The position numbers and the translations under genes are program-made. A stretch of DNA of 64,000 nucleotides from the NCBI GenBank assembly GCA_029264355.1, contig JARIBW010000036.1, positions 1-64,000 on the forward strand. Reading direction: 5' to 3'. The stretch comes from Collinsella sp. GTDB taxonomy: Bacteria; Actinomycetota; Coriobacteriia; Coriobacteriales; Coriobacteriaceae. The notes below the pieces were generated by a model. That model was not told where the DNA came from. It did not search any database and saw nothing but the letters and a program-made list of their open reading frames with translations. The first letter of the stretch is position 1. The number at the start of each line of letters is the position of its first letter. Of this stretch, positions 1 to 10,481 are shown one piece after another.

Positions 1-23
1 CGCGATGCGATGCCCCTGAACAT
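1..23 (-). CDS. kdpC: Start of kdpC, potassium-transporting ATPase subunit C (partial)
   Basis: Only the first codons (MFRGIASR) lie in the window; the gene runs off the left edge. An ATG at 21-23 follows a GGAGG-type ribosome site in the short gap after the kdpB stop. The kdpF-A-B order makes kdpC the expected next gene; KdpC is the single-span subunit that helps KdpB bind ATP. The identity rests on position, since the visible residues are too few to recognise. Confidence 0.55.
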
Positions 24-36
24 GAGAAACCTCCGC

Positions 37-2097
37 TTACATCATGCCGATGCCGAACAGCGTCAGCAACATGTCGATGATCTTGATGGATACGAACGGC
101 GCCACGATGCCGCCCAGGCCCCACACCAGCAGATTGTGGGCCAGCAGCTGACTGGACGGGACCTCACGGTACTTCACGCCTTTGAGGGCCGCCGGGATCA
201 ACGCGACGATGATCAGCGCGTTGTAGATGATGGCGGACAGCACGGCGGTCAACGGATTGGTGAGACCCAAGATATTGAGAGCCCCCAAACCCGGATAGAT
301 CGGCGAGAACAGGGCCGGGATGATGGCGAAATACTTGGCGAAGTCGTTTGCCACGGAGAACGTCGTGAGCGACCCGCGGGTCATGAGCAGTTGCTTGCCG
401 ATGCGCACGACGTCGATGAGCTTGGTGGGGCTGGAGTCGAGGTCGACCATGTTGCCGGCCTCCTTGGCAGCCTGGGTGCCCGTGTTCATGGCAACCGCCA
501 CATCCGCTTGTGCGAGTGCCGGCGCATCGTTGGTGCCGTCCCCGGTCATGGCGACCAAGTGCCCCTCGCGCTGGAACGCGCGGATCTTCTCGAGCTTGCC
601 CTCGGGAGTGGCTTCGGCCAGGAAGTCGTCCACGCCCGCCTCGGCGGCGATGGCGGCGGCCGTGAGCGGGTTATCGCCCGTCACCATGATGGTCTTGATG
701 CCCATGCGGCGCAGGTCGGCGAACTTCTCCCTCACCCCGGACTTGATGATGTCCTTGAGGTACACGACGCCCAGCACGCGACGGTTCTTGGTGACGACCA
801 GCGGGGTGCCACCCGCCTTTGCGATGCGCCCGACGACTTCATCGCACTCCCTTGAAAAGACTCCTCCGTCGGCCTCGACATACGCTCGAACGGAATCCGC
901 CGCGCCTTTTCTGATCTCGTTGCCCTCGTAGTTCACACCGGACATGCGCGTCGCCGCGGTGAAGGGGATGAACTCCATGCCCTTGTCCTCGAGCGTACGG
1001 CCGCGCAGGCCGAATTGCTCCTTGGCGAGCACGACGATGGAGCGGCCCTCAGGCGTCTCGTCGGCCAGGGAGGAAAGCTGAGCGGCGTCGGCCAACTCGG
1101 CGGGATCGACACCATCGACCGGGATGAACTCGGAAGCCTGGCGGTTGCCCAGGGTGATGGTGCCGGTCTTGTCGAGCATGAGGATATCGACATCGCCGGC
1201 GGCCTCGATGGCCCGACCGGACATGGCCAGCACGTTGGCCTCGTTCAGACGGCTCATGCCGGCGATGCCGATGGCGGACAGCAACGCGCCGATGGTCGTC
1301 GGGGCCAGGCACACGAGCAACGCCACAAGCGTGGTGACGGCGGTGGGGTTGGCCATGCCGTTCAAGCCCGCCGAGAACGTCGAGTAGCAGTATAGGGCGA
1401 TCGTGACCAGGATGAAGACGATGGAGAGGGAGACCAGGAAGATCTCGAGCGCGATCTCGTTGGGGGTCTTCTTGCGCGAGGCGCCCTCGACCATGGCGAT
1501 CATCTTGTCCAGAAAGCCCTGGCCGGGTTCGTTGGAGATCCTCACGACGATCCAGTCGGACAGCACCGTGGTGCCGCCGGTCACGGCGGAACGGTCGCCA
1601 CCGGCCTCGCGTACCACGGGAGCGGACTCGCCGGTGATGGCGGATTCGTCCACCGACGCGGCTCCCTCCACGACGTCGCCGTCGCCCGGGATCTGCTCGC
1701 CGGCGCGCACGATCACCAGGTCACCGCGCGTGAGCTCGGTGCCGGGAACGACCGTGAAACGCCCCCTGTCCTCGACGGATTCGATGAGATGGGCCTCCAC
1801 GTCCTTCTTGGCCGCACGCAGGGAATCCGCCTGCGCCTTGCCACGGCCCTCGGCGAGCGCCTCGGCGAAGTTGGAGAACAAGTCGGTCAACCACAGGATG
1901 ACCGCGATGGCAACCACGTAATAGGTGGGAACGCCGGCGTCCTGCACGCCAAAAATAGAAGCGACGGCCAGGACGGAGGTCATGACGGCGGACAACCACA
2001 CCAGGAACATGACCGGATTTTGAATCTGGACGCGAGGATCCAGCTTGGCAAACGAGTCGCGCACCGCACGGCCCATCATGTCTTTTTGCACAGCCAT
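37..2097 (-). CDS. kdpB: KdpB, P-type ATPase catalytic subunit of the high-affinity K+ pump
   Basis: This 686-residue protein is the ATP-hydrolysing subunit of KdpFABC, which imports potassium when it is scarce. It shows the P-type hallmarks in order: actuator TGES near residue 155, the phosphorylation motif DKTGT with Asp309, and a hinge region with TGDN and [10 protein letters not shown]. Hydrophobic segments lie near 30-75, 220-285 and at the C-terminus. The length matches the family (about 680). The open frame extends upstream to 2553, but that part is an out-of-frame shadow of kdpA; the start chosen, MAVQKDMM, sits in the 17-nt gap after kdpA behind a GGGGAGCGC-type ribosome site. It forms an operon with kdpF, kdpA and kdpC. 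Confidence 0.97.
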   Translation of the reverse strand: MAVQKDMMGRAVRDSFAKLDPRVQIQNPVMFLVWLSAVMTSVLAVASIFGVQDAGVPTYYVVAIAVILWLTDLFSNFAEALAEGRGKAQADSLRAAKKDVEAHLIESVEDRGRFTVVPGTELTRGDLVIVRAGEQIPGDGDVVEGAASVDESAITGESAPVVREAGGDRSAVTGGTTVLSDWIVVRISNEPGQGFLDKMIAMVEGASRKKTPNEIALEIFLVSLSIVFILVTIALYCYSTFSAGLNGMANPTAVTTLVALLVCLAPTTIGALLSAIGIAGMSRLNEANVLAMSGRAIEAAGDVDILMLDKTGTITLGNRQASEFIPVDGVDPAELADAAQLSSLADETPEGRSIVVLAKEQFGLRGRTLEDKGMEFIPFTAATRMSGVNYEGNEIRKGAADSVRAYVEADGGVFSRECDEVVGRIAKAGGTPLVVTKNRRVLGVVYLKDIIKSGVREKFADLRRMGIKTIMVTGDNPLTAAAIAAEAGVDDFLAEATPEGKLEKIRAFQREGHLVAMTGDGTNDAPALAQADVAVAMNTGTQAAKEAGNMVDLDSSPTKLIDVVRIGKQLLMTRGSLTTFSVANDFAKYFAIIPALFSPIYPGLGALNILGLTNPLTAVLSAIIYNALIIVALIPAALKGVKYREVPSSQLLAHNLLVWGLGGIVAPFVSIKIIDMLLTLFGIGMM

Positions 2098-2114
2098 AAA
2101 TCTGCGCTCCCCTT

Positions 2115-3938
2115 CTACGCGATCATCTGGAAGAACTCGGCCACGGGACCCAGCGCAAGAGCCGGGAAGAAGCTCAGCGCGCCGATTAGCAAAACGACGA
2201 GCACCAGCAGGAACACGAACATGCCGTTGGCGGTGGACAGGGTTCCAGCACCCTCGGCGACCCTGCCCTTCTTCGCCAGGGATCCTGCGATTGCCAGTGT
2301 GCCGGCGATGGGCATGAAGCGGGCGAAGAGCATCTCCAAGCCGAGCACGACGTTGATCCAGGGAACATCGCAATCCATGCCGGCAAACGAGGAGCCGTTG
2401 TTGCCGCCAGCCGAGGTGAAGGCGTAGAGCAACTCGGAAAAGCCGTGGGCGCCCCCGTTGGTGAGCTGGCCCGCCACGCCGGGCACCATGCAGGCGATGG
2501 CGGAGCACACCAGGATGGCGAACGGCGTCGCCAGACACAGCACGACCGCCCAACGCATCTCGGAGGGCTCGATCTTCTTGCCGAGGAACTCGGGCGTGCG
2601 GCCGACCATCAGGCCGGCGATGAACACCGTGAGGATGGCGAAGCCGATCATGCCGTACAGACCGGATCCCGCACCGCCGAAAATGACCTCACCCAGCGCT
2701 ATCTGGAGCATTTGGGCAAAACCTCCGAGCGGGGTGTAGGAGTCGTGCATGGAGTTGACGGAGCCGTTCGAGGCGGCCGTCGTGAAGGCGGACCAGGCGG
2801 AGGATGAGGCGATGCCAAAACGACTTTCCTTGCCCTCCATGTTCCCGCCGGCCTGACCGTCGGTCATCCCTATGTCGACCGCGCCGTCGGCGGCGAGCTG
2901 CGGCGTGCCCGCATGCTCGTTCACGGCGATGACGCCGGTGAACAAGACGAGTAAGACGAGCATGGCTGCGAAGATGGCCTTGCCCTGCCTGGTGTTCTTG
3001 ACGCCGATGCCAAAGGTGAAGCAGCAGGCAGCCGGGATCAGCAGCAGGCTGACCATCTCGATGATGTTGGTGAACGGGTTGGGGTTCTCGTACGGATGCG
3101 CGGAATTCACTCCAAAAAAGCCGCCTCCGTTGGTGCCGGTCTGCTTGATCGCGACCTGGCTGGCCGCCGGGCCCTGCGGCAGGAACTGCTCGGTGACCAC
3201 GCGCGCATCCTCAACGGCCTTGCCGTCGACCTTGACGGTTTCGTCCTCGATCTGGGCGCCCTCGATCACATCCCAGCCGCCGTCCGCATTGGGTGCAACC
3301 GCGACGGGCTCCATGAGTTCGGCTTTCTGGGCCGACTGGAAGTTGGAGATCACGCCACCACCCGCCAGGCAGACACCGAAAACCAGGTTGAGTGGGATGA
3401 GCACATACAAGATGACGCGCACGAGATCGGCCCAAAAAGAACCCAACCCCTGCTCTTTCTCCTGGCGAAAACCGCGGATCAGCGCGAACATGACCGCAAT
3501 GCCGGTGCCGGCGGACACGAAATTCTGTACGGTAAGACCCATGAACTGCACAAGGTAAGACAGGGTCGTCTCCCCGGAGTAGGACTGCCAGTTGGTATTG
3601 GTGATGAAAGACACCGCCGTATTGAACGACAAGTCCCAAGGCACGCCCGGCAGGCGTTTCGGATTGCCCGGAAGAACCGCCTGGAGCATCTGCAGCGCGA
3701 TAAGCGCCACAAGGCCGAGGCCCGAAAACACAAGGACGCTCGCCAGATACCGCTTCCAACCCATCTGCTCGCGCGGGTCGATGCGGATCAGGCGATAGAA
3801 ACCGCGCTCGACCGGACCGAGCACGGGCGACAAAAACGTACGCCCGCCGTCCATGATGCAGGCCATGAACCGGCCGAGCGGAATGGCCGCGACGACGAGC
3901 ACGGCGACGTACAGGACGTACTGAATTGCAGCGCTCAT
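2115..3938 (-). CDS. kdpA: KdpA, K+-binding and translocating subunit
   Basis: This 607-residue membrane protein of the SKT/channel-like superfamily binds and passes K+ in the KdpFABC complex. Pore-loop signatures are visible: [26 protein letters not shown] and [10 protein letters not shown]. About ten hydrophobic segments are spread over its length. It is longer than the E. coli protein (557), mostly because of an acidic insert around residues 205-245 before the second pore loop. The start lies 3 nt after the kdpF stop, with AGGAG inside the end of kdpF serving as ribosome site. Confidence 0.97.
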   Translation of the reverse strand: MSAAIQYVLYVAVLVVAAIPLGRFMACIMDGGRTFLSPVLGPVERGFYRLIRIDPREQMGWKRYLASVLVFSGLGLVALIALQMLQAVLPGNPKRLPGVPWDLSFNTAVSFITNTNWQSYSGETTLSYLVQFMGLTVQNFVSAGTGIAVMFALIRGFRQEKEQGLGSFWADLVRVILYVLIPLNLVFGVCLAGGGVISNFQSAQKAELMEPVAVAPNADGGWDVIEGAQIEDETVKVDGKAVEDARVVTEQFLPQGPAASQVAIKQTGTNGGGFFGVNSAHPYENPNPFTNIIEMVSLLLIPAACCFTFGIGVKNTRQGKAIFAAMLVLLVLFTGVIAVNEHAGTPQLAADGAVDIGMTDGQAGGNMEGKESRFGIASSSAWSAFTTAASNGSVNSMHDSYTPLGGFAQMLQIALGEVIFGGAGSGLYGMIGFAILTVFIAGLMVGRTPEFLGKKIEPSEMRWAVVLCLATPFAILVCSAIACMVPGVAGQLTNGGAHGFSELLYAFTSAGGNNGSSFAGMDCDVPWINVVLGLEMLFARFMPIAGTLAIAGSLAKKGRVAEGAGTLSTANGMFVFLLVLVVLLIGALSFFPALALGPVAEFFQMIA

Positions 3939-3941
3939 AGG

Positions 3942-4028
3942 TTACGAATCGCTCCTCATCAAAATGTAGATGTAGTAGATCAACAGGCCGATGCACGTGA
4001 TGCCTATGATCGGGATCAGGACGCTCAT
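3942..4028 (-). CDS. kdpF: KdpF, 28-residue stabilising peptide of the Kdp ATPase
   Basis: A very short gene of 28 residues, starting MSVLIPIIGITCIGLLIYY and ending in a charged tail (MRSDS). It is one hydrophobic helix, like KdpF of other bacteria (about 29 residues), which sits between KdpA and KdpB and stabilises the complex. AAGGAG precedes the ATG at good spacing, and the stop lies 3 nt before kdpA. Position, size and helix all fit. Confidence 0.9.
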   Translation of the reverse strand: MSVLIPIIGITCIGLLIYYIYILMRSDS

Positions 4029-4086
4029 ACCACTGCTCCTTCCGAGAATCGCGGTGACACCCTTCCCCGGGTGCCTGGGAACAGTA

Positions 4087-4194
4087 AACGGCGAAACGGA
4101 TTAAAACGGTGTTAGGGAGACGCCCCCCGACCTTAAGATGCCGTAAAGATGCAGCTGGGCGGATACGCCGCCCCCAGACGGAGCCCTATACTCA
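4087..4194. promoter_or_regulatory. Divergent kdpFABC / kdpDE control region with an 11-bp direct repeat
   Basis: AAGATGC occurs at 4135-4141 and again at 4146-4152, an exact 7-nt repeat with an 11-bp period, the spacing typical of operators for OmpR-family regulators such as KdpE. A plus-strand -10-like TATACT lies at 4187-4192 for kdpD, and a minus-strand TTTAAT-like -10 lies near 4101-4106 for kdpF, so the repeat sits about 45-60 bp upstream of both likely starts. The repeat is seen directly; the link to KdpE is inference. Confidence 0.5.
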
Positions 4195-4264
4195 TTCCAT
4201 GCTCGAAGCGGCCCATCGACGGCCGCCGCCGCGATCGATCCACACCCGCGAGAAAGGCCTCGCA

Positions 4265-6991
4265 ATGTCACGCGCTGCATCCGATGTACGGGCGGACCCC
4301 GACCTCTTGCTCAAGGCCCTCGAACAGGACGCCCGCGCGCAAGAGCGCCGCGGACACCTCAAGATCTTCTTCGGGTACGCCGCTGGTGTGGGCAAGACCT
4401 ACGCCATGCTCCAAGCCGCGCACGCCGCCAAGAGACGCGGCGTGGACGTTGTCGCCGGCTACATCGAACCCCATGAGCGCCCCGCGACGGCGCGTCTGTC
4501 GCGGGGCATCGAGCGCATCCCGCATATGCCCGTCGCGCACAATGGCATCGAACTTGCGGAATTCGACCTCGACGCCGCCCTGGAGCGCGCACCGCACCTG
4601 ATCCTCATCGACGAGCTCGCGCACACCAACGCCCCGGGATGCCGACACGAGAAGCGCTACCAGGATGTCGAGGAACTCCTGCGCGCGGGGATAGACGTCT
4701 ACACCACGGTCAACGTCCAGCACATCGAAAGCCTGAACGACATGGTGGCCTCCATCACGGGCGTCGTCGTGCGCGAGCGCATCCCCGACCGGGTCTTCGA
4801 CGACGCCGATCAGGTCGAACTCGTGGATATCGAGCCCGAGGACCTGCTCGGACGCCTCAAGGCGGGACTCGTCTACCGCGCGACGCAGGCCGATCGGGCC
4901 CAGCGCAACTTCTTCACCATCGAAAACCTCACGGCGCTGCGCGAAATCGCCCTGCGCCGCTGCGCCGACCGCACCGGCCGCCTCGCCGACGCCGCGCGCG
5001 TGCTCGGCAACCGCGACTATTACACCAGCGAGCGCATCCTGGTCTGCCTCTCCCCCGCACCCACGAACCCGCGTATCGTGCGGGCGGCCGCGCGGCTGTC
5101 AAGGGCCTTCCATGGCGAACTCGTCGCCTTGTTCGTCGAAAGCCCGCGAACCCAGACCATGGATGAGGGCGAGCGCGCCCGCCTATCCTCGAACAGCGCC
5201 CTCGCCGAGCAGCTCGGCGCGCAGGTTGAAACCGTATACGGAGACGACATCGCCTTCCAGATCGCCGAATTCGCGCGTCTTTCCGGCATCTCCAAGATCG
5301 TCATGGGACGCACCGGTGAGGCGCACGGCCTCCATCACGCGCTTTTCGGGCGCAAGTCGCTCGTGGAGAGGCTGATAGCCATCGCGCCGAACCTCGACAT
5401 CTATATCATCCCCGATCAGTCGGCGCCGATGGTACGGGGCCACGACCGGCGAACGGCCTCGAGGCCTCACCTGCCGAGCAAACGGGACATCCTGCTCACG
5501 CTGAGCTTATCCGCCATCGCCACGGCCGTCGGCACCGCATTCCGGGGGCTCGGATTCGCCGACTCGAGCATCATCTCCCTCTACATCCTCACGGCCCTGC
5601 TCACGGCCGTCGCGACGACGGGGCGCGTCTGCACCATCGTGTCGAGCATCCTCTCGGTGGTGCTCTACAACTTCTGCTTCGTGACACCACTGTTCTCATT
5701 CGATAGCTACGATCGAAGCTACCTCGTGACCTTCGCCATCATGTTCGCGGCCGCCATGGTGGCCGCCGAACTCACCGCGCGCCTCACCGACAACGCGCGC
5801 GCCTCGGCGAAAAACGCCTTCAGGACCCGCGTGCTCCTCGAGACCAACCAACTCCTGCAACGGGCACAGGGCCCTCAGGCGCGGGCGCACGTCTCCATGA
5901 GCCAGCTCGTGAAACTCCTCAGGCTCGACGTGGTCTTCTACCCCGCAGACGGAAACCTGCTCGGGGAGCCGCTGTATGAGAGGGCCGGGGCGGAAGACCG
6001 CCGTGCATCCCTGTTCACCGAATACGAACGCGCCGTGGCGACATGGACCTTCAACAACAATAAGCACGCCGGGGCGAGCACCCACACCCTACCCGAAGCG
6101 CAGTGCCTCTACCTCGCGTTGCGCGCGGGCGACGAGGTATTCGGCGTCGTCGGCATCGATCTGGAGGGGCGCGAGCTGGAGGCGTTCGAGCACTCCATCG
6201 TCTTGTCGATCGTCGGGGAGTGCGCGCTCGCCCTCGAGAGCGACAAGGCGGCGCGAGAGCGAGAGGAGGCCGCCGTCCTCGCCAAAAACGAGCAGCTGCG
6301 CGCCAACCTGCTGCGCTCCATCGGCCATGACCTTCGAACACCCCTCACCGCGATCTCCGGATCGGCCGCGGTGTTGCGCGATAGCGGGGAGAAACTCGAG
6401 GACGCGAAACGGGTCGAGCTCGCAGATGCCATTTACGACGACTCGCTCTGGCTGATCGACACCGTCGAGAACCTCCTCGCCATCACACGCGTCGAAGACG
6501 CCGACATGCACCTCAACCTCACGTCGGAGCTCATGGACGAAGTCATTGCCGCGGCGCTCGGCCATGTTGCCCGCGAGTCGCACGGGCACCATGTGGCCAT
6601 CACCCACGCGGATGAGATCCTCCTGGTCAAAATCGACGTCCATCTCATCATGCAGGTGCTCACGAACCTCATCACGAACGCGTTCAAATACACGCCCAAG
6701 GGCTCTACCGTGTCGATCGGGGCGCGCCGAGAGGGTTCGTCCGTCGTCGTCGAGGTCGCCGATGACGGACCCGGTATCTCAGACCGAGACAAGCCCCGCG
6801 TCTTCGACCGTTTCTTCATCGCCGAGGGATCCCGACCGGTCGACTCCCATCGAAGCTTCGGGCTCGGCCTGTCACTGTGCCGATCCATCATCGAAGCGCA
6901 CGGGGGTATCATCGAAGTCGCCGACAACGAGCCCCATGGGGCGGTCTTCCGCTTCACCCTTCCCGCCGAGGAGATCGAGATACATGAATGA
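4265..6991 (+). CDS. kdpD: KdpD, osmosensitive K+ sensor histidine kinase
   Basis: This 908-residue sensor kinase controls kdp expression. Domain order: an N-terminal KdpD domain (1-210) with Walker A GYAAGVGKT near residue 38; a universal-stress-protein domain (about 260-375); four hydrophobic segments (about 410-500); a GAF-like region; then a histidine kinase core with H-box GHDLRTPLTA, an N-box, and DDGPGIS and GLGLSL ATP-lid motifs. The open frame begins at 4109, but MSRAASDV at 4265 has AGAAAGG in front and matches family starts. It overlaps kdpE by 8 nt, implying translational coupling. Confidence 0.96.
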   Translation: MSRAASDVRADPDLLLKALEQDARAQERRGHLKIFFGYAAGVGKTYAMLQAAHAAKRRGVDVVAGYIEPHERPATARLSRGIERIPHMPVAHNGIELAEFDLDAALERAPHLILIDELAHTNAPGCRHEKRYQDVEELLRAGIDVYTTVNVQHIESLNDMVASITGVVVRERIPDRVFDDADQVELVDIEPEDLLGRLKAGLVYRATQADRAQRNFFTIENLTALREIALRRCADRTGRLADAARVLGNRDYYTSERILVCLSPAPTNPRIVRAAARLSRAFHGELVALFVESPRTQTMDEGERARLSSNSALAEQLGAQVETVYGDDIAFQIAEFARLSGISKIVMGRTGEAHGLHHALFGRKSLVERLIAIAPNLDIYIIPDQSAPMVRGHDRRTASRPHLPSKRDILLTLSLSAIATAVGTAFRGLGFADSSIISLYILTALLTAVATTGRVCTIVSSILSVVLYNFCFVTPLFSFDSYDRSYLVTFAIMFAAAMVAAELTARLTDNARASAKNAFRTRVLLETNQLLQRAQGPQARAHVSMSQLVKLLRLDVVFYPADGNLLGEPLYERAGAEDRRASLFTEYERAVATWTFNNNKHAGASTHTLPEAQCLYLALRAGDEVFGVVGIDLEGRELEAFEHSIVLSIVGECALALESDKAAREREEAAVLAKNEQLRANLLRSIGHDLRTPLTAISGSAAVLRDSGEKLEDAKRVELADAIYDDSLWLIDTVENLLAITRVEDADMHLNLTSELMDEVIAAALGHVARESHGHHVAITHADEILLVKIDVHLIMQVLTNLITNAFKYTPKGSTVSIGARREGSSVVVEVADDGPGISDRDKPRVFDRFFIAEGSRPVDSHRSFGLGLSLCRSIIEAHGGIIEVADNEPHGAVFRFTLPAEEIEIHE

Positions 6992-7697
6992 CGCCACACG
7001 CTCAAGCATCCTCGTGGTCGAAGACGACCCGGCGGTCCGAAACCTCGTGACGACCGCCCTCGACCTTCACGGCTACAGCGTCGAGAAGGCGACGGACGGC
7101 GAGACCGCAATCATGGACGCGGCATCGCGCAAACCCGACCTCATCATGCTCGACCTCGGCTTGCCGGACATCGACGGCGTCGAAGTCATCTCGAAGATCC
7201 GCAGCTGGTCGGCGGTCCCCATCATCGTCATCTCGGCGCGCGTAGAGGACTCGGATAAAATCGGCGCGCTCGACGCCGGCGCCGACGACTACCTGACAAA
7301 GCCGTTTTCGGTGGATGAGATGCTCGCCCGCGTCCGCGCCAACCTGCGGCGCTCGGCCATGACCGCCGCCGAATCCGTCGAGGCGAGCACCTTCGACAAC
7401 GGGGGCCTGCACATCGATTACGCCGCGGGGTACGCCGAGCTCGATGGCGAGCGCCTCTCGCTCACGCCCACCGAGTACAAACTCCTCGTGCTGTTGGCGA
7501 GAAACGTCGACAAGGTGCTCACGCACACCTTCATCACGCACGAGATCTGGGGAACGAGCTGGGACAGCGATATCGCGAGCCTGCGCGTGTTCATGCGGGC
7601 CCTTCGCAAAAAGATCGAGACGGACCCGTCGCACCCCACGATGATCCAAACGCACGTCGGGGTGGGTTACCGCATGCAGCGCCTCGAGCCCCGCTAG
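6984..7697 (+). CDS. kdpE: KdpE, response regulator of the kdp operon
   Basis: A 237-residue OmpR/PhoB-type regulator. The receiver domain (8-122) has the acidic pair EDD at 13-15, the phospho-acceptor Asp57 in LIMLDLGLPD, and the conserved Lys in LTKPF. The winged-helix DNA-binding domain fills about 140-235 (LTPTEYKLL, VGVGYRM). The ATG at 6984 lies inside the end of kdpD. KdpD is expected to phosphorylate it so that it activates the divergent kdpFABC genes; the tandem repeat at 4135-4152 is a candidate target. Confidence 0.96.
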   Translation: MNDATRSSILVVEDDPAVRNLVTTALDLHGYSVEKATDGETAIMDAASRKPDLIMLDLGLPDIDGVEVISKIRSWSAVPIIVISARVEDSDKIGALDAGADDYLTKPFSVDEMLARVRANLRRSAMTAAESVEASTFDNGGLHIDYAAGYAELDGERLSLTPTEYKLLVLLARNVDKVLTHTFITHEIWGTSWDSDIASLRVFMRALRKKIETDPSHPTMIQTHVGVGYRMQRLEPR

Positions 7698-7807
7698 ACC
7701 TCGGGGCCGAAGGAGATGCCGAGGGCACGTGCCTCGCGCGCCAAGTCACTTTCGAGCTCGACGATGCCCGTCGGCGCGCACGTTCAATCCCTTCCGCAGA
7801 CGAGGCC

Positions 7808-9691
7808 CTAGCAACCGTCCAGCTGCTCACTCGCCTCGAGCCACGCCATCTCGAGCTCGTCGAGCTCGTCGCGCGCGGCGGCGATTGCATCCTGCTGGGC
7901 GGCGAGTGCGGCGAAATCGGTGGGGTCGATATCGAACATCCCCCGCTCCATCTCCTCGACCTTGGCGCGACGCGTCTCCATCTTGCGCTCGAGGGAGGCG
8001 ACCTCTTTCTTGAGGCGCTGACGCTCCGCGTTCGAAAGCCCGCCCTGGGGGCCCTGGGCTGCCGCCTGCGAGGCATTCGGGGGAACGTGGGCATCGCCCC
8101 GCCCACCGTCGAATCCAGGAGCCTGGGGGCGCGGGGAGCCGCCCGCGCCCAAGCTCTCCGTCAGACGGAGATACTCATCCACACCGCCGGGCACGTGCCG
8201 CAGGGTGCCGCCGATGAGCGCCCACTGCTGGTCGGTCACGCGCTCCATGAGGAAGCGGTCGTGCGTGACCAAGATGAGCGTGCCGGGCCAGCTGTCCAGC
8301 AAATCCTCCACGAGCGCGAGCATATCCGTGTCCAAATCGTTGCCGGGCTCGTCCAGGATGAGCACGTTGGGCTCCTCGAGGATGGTGAGCAGCAGCGACA
8401 GGCGGCGCTTCTGACCGCCTGAAAGGTCCTTGATCCGGCTCCACATCTGCTGTTGCGTGAAACCCAGGCGCTCGAGAAGCTTCTCGGGGCTCGTCTCCTT
8501 GCCCTCGACCATCACATAGCGCTTGCCACGGGCGAGCACTTCGCGAATCGTGTCGTCCTCGACGGGCTTCAGCTCGTCGAGTTGCTGGGAGAGCACGCCG
8601 AAGCGCACCGTCGAGCCGATCTTCACCCGGCCGCGTCGGGGGCTGAGCTTGCCCTGGATGACGTTGAGCAGTGTGGTCTTGCCCGCGCCGTTCTCACCCA
8701 GCAGGCCGTACCGGTCGCCGGCGCCGATGAGCCAGGTCACATCCGAGAGCACGGGGCGCGGGGGCGTCGCAGCGGCGGAGCCGCCCTCGCCCGCACCGTT
8801 TTCATAGCCCGCATCGACGTCGATCACATCGATGACCTGCTTGCCCAGGCGACTTACCGCAAGGCGCTTCAGTTCGAGCTCGTTGCGCACGGGTGGGACG
8901 TCGGCGATGAGCTCGCGAGCGGCGTCGACGCGGAATTTGGGCTTGGTGCTGCGAGCCTGCGCACCGCGGGAGAGCCATGCGAGCTCCTTGCGCGCCATGT
9001 TCCGACGGCGCTCCTCGGTCACGGCCGCCATGCGATCGCGCTCCACGCGCTGCAGGATATAGGCGGAGTAGCCCCCCTCGAACGGGTCGACGCGCCCGTC
9101 GTGCACCTCCCACATGGAGGTGCAGACCTCGTCCAGGAACCAGCGGTCGTGCGTGACGACCAGCATGGCGCCGTCGCCGCGCTGCCAACGGGACTTGAGA
9201 TGATCGGCCAGCCAGTTGATGGTGCGCATGTCCAGATGGTTGGTGGGCTCGTCCAGCATGAGGACGTCGTAGTCGCCGATGAGCAGGCGCGCCAGGTCCA
9301 CGCGGCGACGCTGACCTCCGGACAGCTCCCCCACCAGCCCCTCCCAGGGCACATCCGCGATGAGGCCGTCCAAGATCTGACGCACGCGCGGGCTCGCAGC
9401 CCATTCGTACTCGGGAAGGTCGCCCACCACGGCCCTGTGCACCGTGGAGGCGCCGTCGAGCGCATCGCGCTGCCCGAGCACACCCACCGTCACATCTCGG
9501 CGGCGCGTCACGCGGCCCGCATCCGGCGGAACCGCCCCGGAAAGCACGCCGAGCAAACTCGACTTGCCGTCTCCGTTCTTGCCGACGATCCCGATGCGGT
9601 CGCCCTCATTGACGCCCAGGGTCACGTCCTGGGCGATCAGCTTGGTTGGAAACTCCAGATGCACACTGTCGCAGCCGAGCAGAATGGCCAT
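7808..9691 (-). CDS. uup: ABC-F family ATPase, Uup type
   Basis: A 627-residue soluble protein with two ABC ATPase domains and no membrane segments. Domain 1 has Walker A GKNGDGKSS and signature LSGGQRRR; domain 2 has GENGAGKTT and LSGGQKRR followed by LLLTILEEPNVLILDEP. After a Gly/Pro-rich linker comes a coiled-coil tail (about 540-625), as in Uup. Uup-like ABC-F proteins act on ribosomes or branched DNA intermediates rather than in transport. It is convergent with kdpDE and transcribed alone. The exact ABC-F subgroup is uncertain. Confidence 0.85.
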   Translation of the reverse strand: MAILLGCDSVHLEFPTKLIAQDVTLGVNEGDRIGIVGKNGDGKSSLLGVLSGAVPPDAGRVTRRRDVTVGVLGQRDALDGASTVHRAVVGDLPEYEWAASPRVRQILDGLIADVPWEGLVGELSGGQRRRVDLARLLIGDYDVLMLDEPTNHLDMRTINWLADHLKSRWQRGDGAMLVVTHDRWFLDEVCTSMWEVHDGRVDPFEGGYSAYILQRVERDRMAAVTEERRRNMARKELAWLSRGAQARSTKPKFRVDAARELIADVPPVRNELELKRLAVSRLGKQVIDVIDVDAGYENGAGEGGSAAATPPRPVLSDVTWLIGAGDRYGLLGENGAGKTTLLNVIQGKLSPRRGRVKIGSTVRFGVLSQQLDELKPVEDDTIREVLARGKRYVMVEGKETSPEKLLERLGFTQQQMWSRIKDLSGGQKRRLSLLLTILEEPNVLILDEPGNDLDTDMLALVEDLLDSWPGTLILVTHDRFLMERVTDQQWALIGGTLRHVPGGVDEYLRLTESLGAGGSPRPQAPGFDGGRGDAHVPPNASQAAAQGPQGGLSNAERQRLKKEVASLERKMETRRAKVEEMERGMFDIDPTDFAALAAQQDAIAAARDELDELEMAWLEASEQLDGC

Positions 9692-9802
9692 ATCAACGCT
9701 CCTCGCCTATCCTTGCACAGCCCTTCATCTTACCAGCCGTCCATACTACCGAGCATCGCATATGGGTAGAAGCTATAGCGTTGTCATCGATTGGAGGATC
9801 TC

Positions 9803-10456
9803 ATGACCATCGACTCCGGCGAGTTCACGTTCCGCGCCGCACGCCACGAGGACCTGGACGAGTTCGCCGACCTGTACTGCACGTTGTGGACCAACAGCCT
9901 CCGCAACCGCGGCGACCTCGAAGATGCCATGCTTGCGGGGCGGTACAACATCTCCATGCAGTTCAACCGCTCCCCCATCACAGTCGTCGCGGAGGCGGAC
10001 GGCAAGCCGATCGCCCTGTGCTGCGTCGGCCTGTTCGACGATGGCAAGCCGCAGGTGAACGAATATTGGCACGAGATCTACGAGGACCTGCTGGCACAGG
10101 CGACCGAGCGCCTCGAGCAAGGAGGCGACGAGCGTCTGTCCGGGTGCCTGTTCGGCGATACGCGTGAGAAGGCCACGGCCGACCGCTTTGCCGCCACTGG
10201 CAACGAGTTCGCGCAGGCGCAGATCAACCTGCTCGTCATCCGACCCGAATACCAGGGCAAGGGTCTGGGGGCGGAGCTGCTGAGGCGCGCCCGCGTCGCG
10301 ATCAAGGACGCCGGTCGAACCAAGTTCTTCCTCATGTCCGACAGCGAGTCCGACTGGCATTTCTACGACCATATCGGCATGGCCCGCATCGCCGAGGACC
10401 ACAGCCAGGACACGGGCGACGGTTTCACGGTGTACATGTACGGCGACGAGGCCTAG
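9803..10456 (+). CDS. GNAT-family N-acetyltransferase
   Basis: A 217-residue protein with the GNAT fold. The acetyl-CoA binding segment reads LLVIRPEYQGKGLGAELLRRA (about 145-165; the Q/RxxGxG/A core is QGKGLG). The N-terminal half is typical GNAT (FTFRAARHEDLDEFADLY). The ATG at 9803 follows TTGGAGGATCTC; an in-frame TTG at 9791 is part of that ribosome site and is not used. The substrate cannot be inferred. It is a single gene between the divergent uup and the convergent pst operon. Confidence 0.82.
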   Translation: MTIDSGEFTFRAARHEDLDEFADLYCTLWTNSLRNRGDLEDAMLAGRYNISMQFNRSPITVVAEADGKPIALCCVGLFDDGKPQVNEYWHEIYEDLLAQATERLEQGGDERLSGCLFGDTREKATADRFAATGNEFAQAQINLLVIRPEYQGKGLGAELLRRARVAIKDAGRTKFFLMSDSESDWHFYDHIGMARIAEDHSQDTGDGFTVYMYGDEA

Positions 10457-10481
10457 CGGTCGCCGAGCGTCGGCACGCCTG

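Noticed and set aside
2098-2553. N-terminal extension of KdpB by 152 residues
   Set aside because: That stretch is kdpA in another frame; the family start and ribosome site place the start at 2097.
7720-7734. GAGGgCACGTGcCTC palindrome between kdpE and uup
   Set aside because: Short and isolated, with no T-run; too weak to call a terminator or operator.
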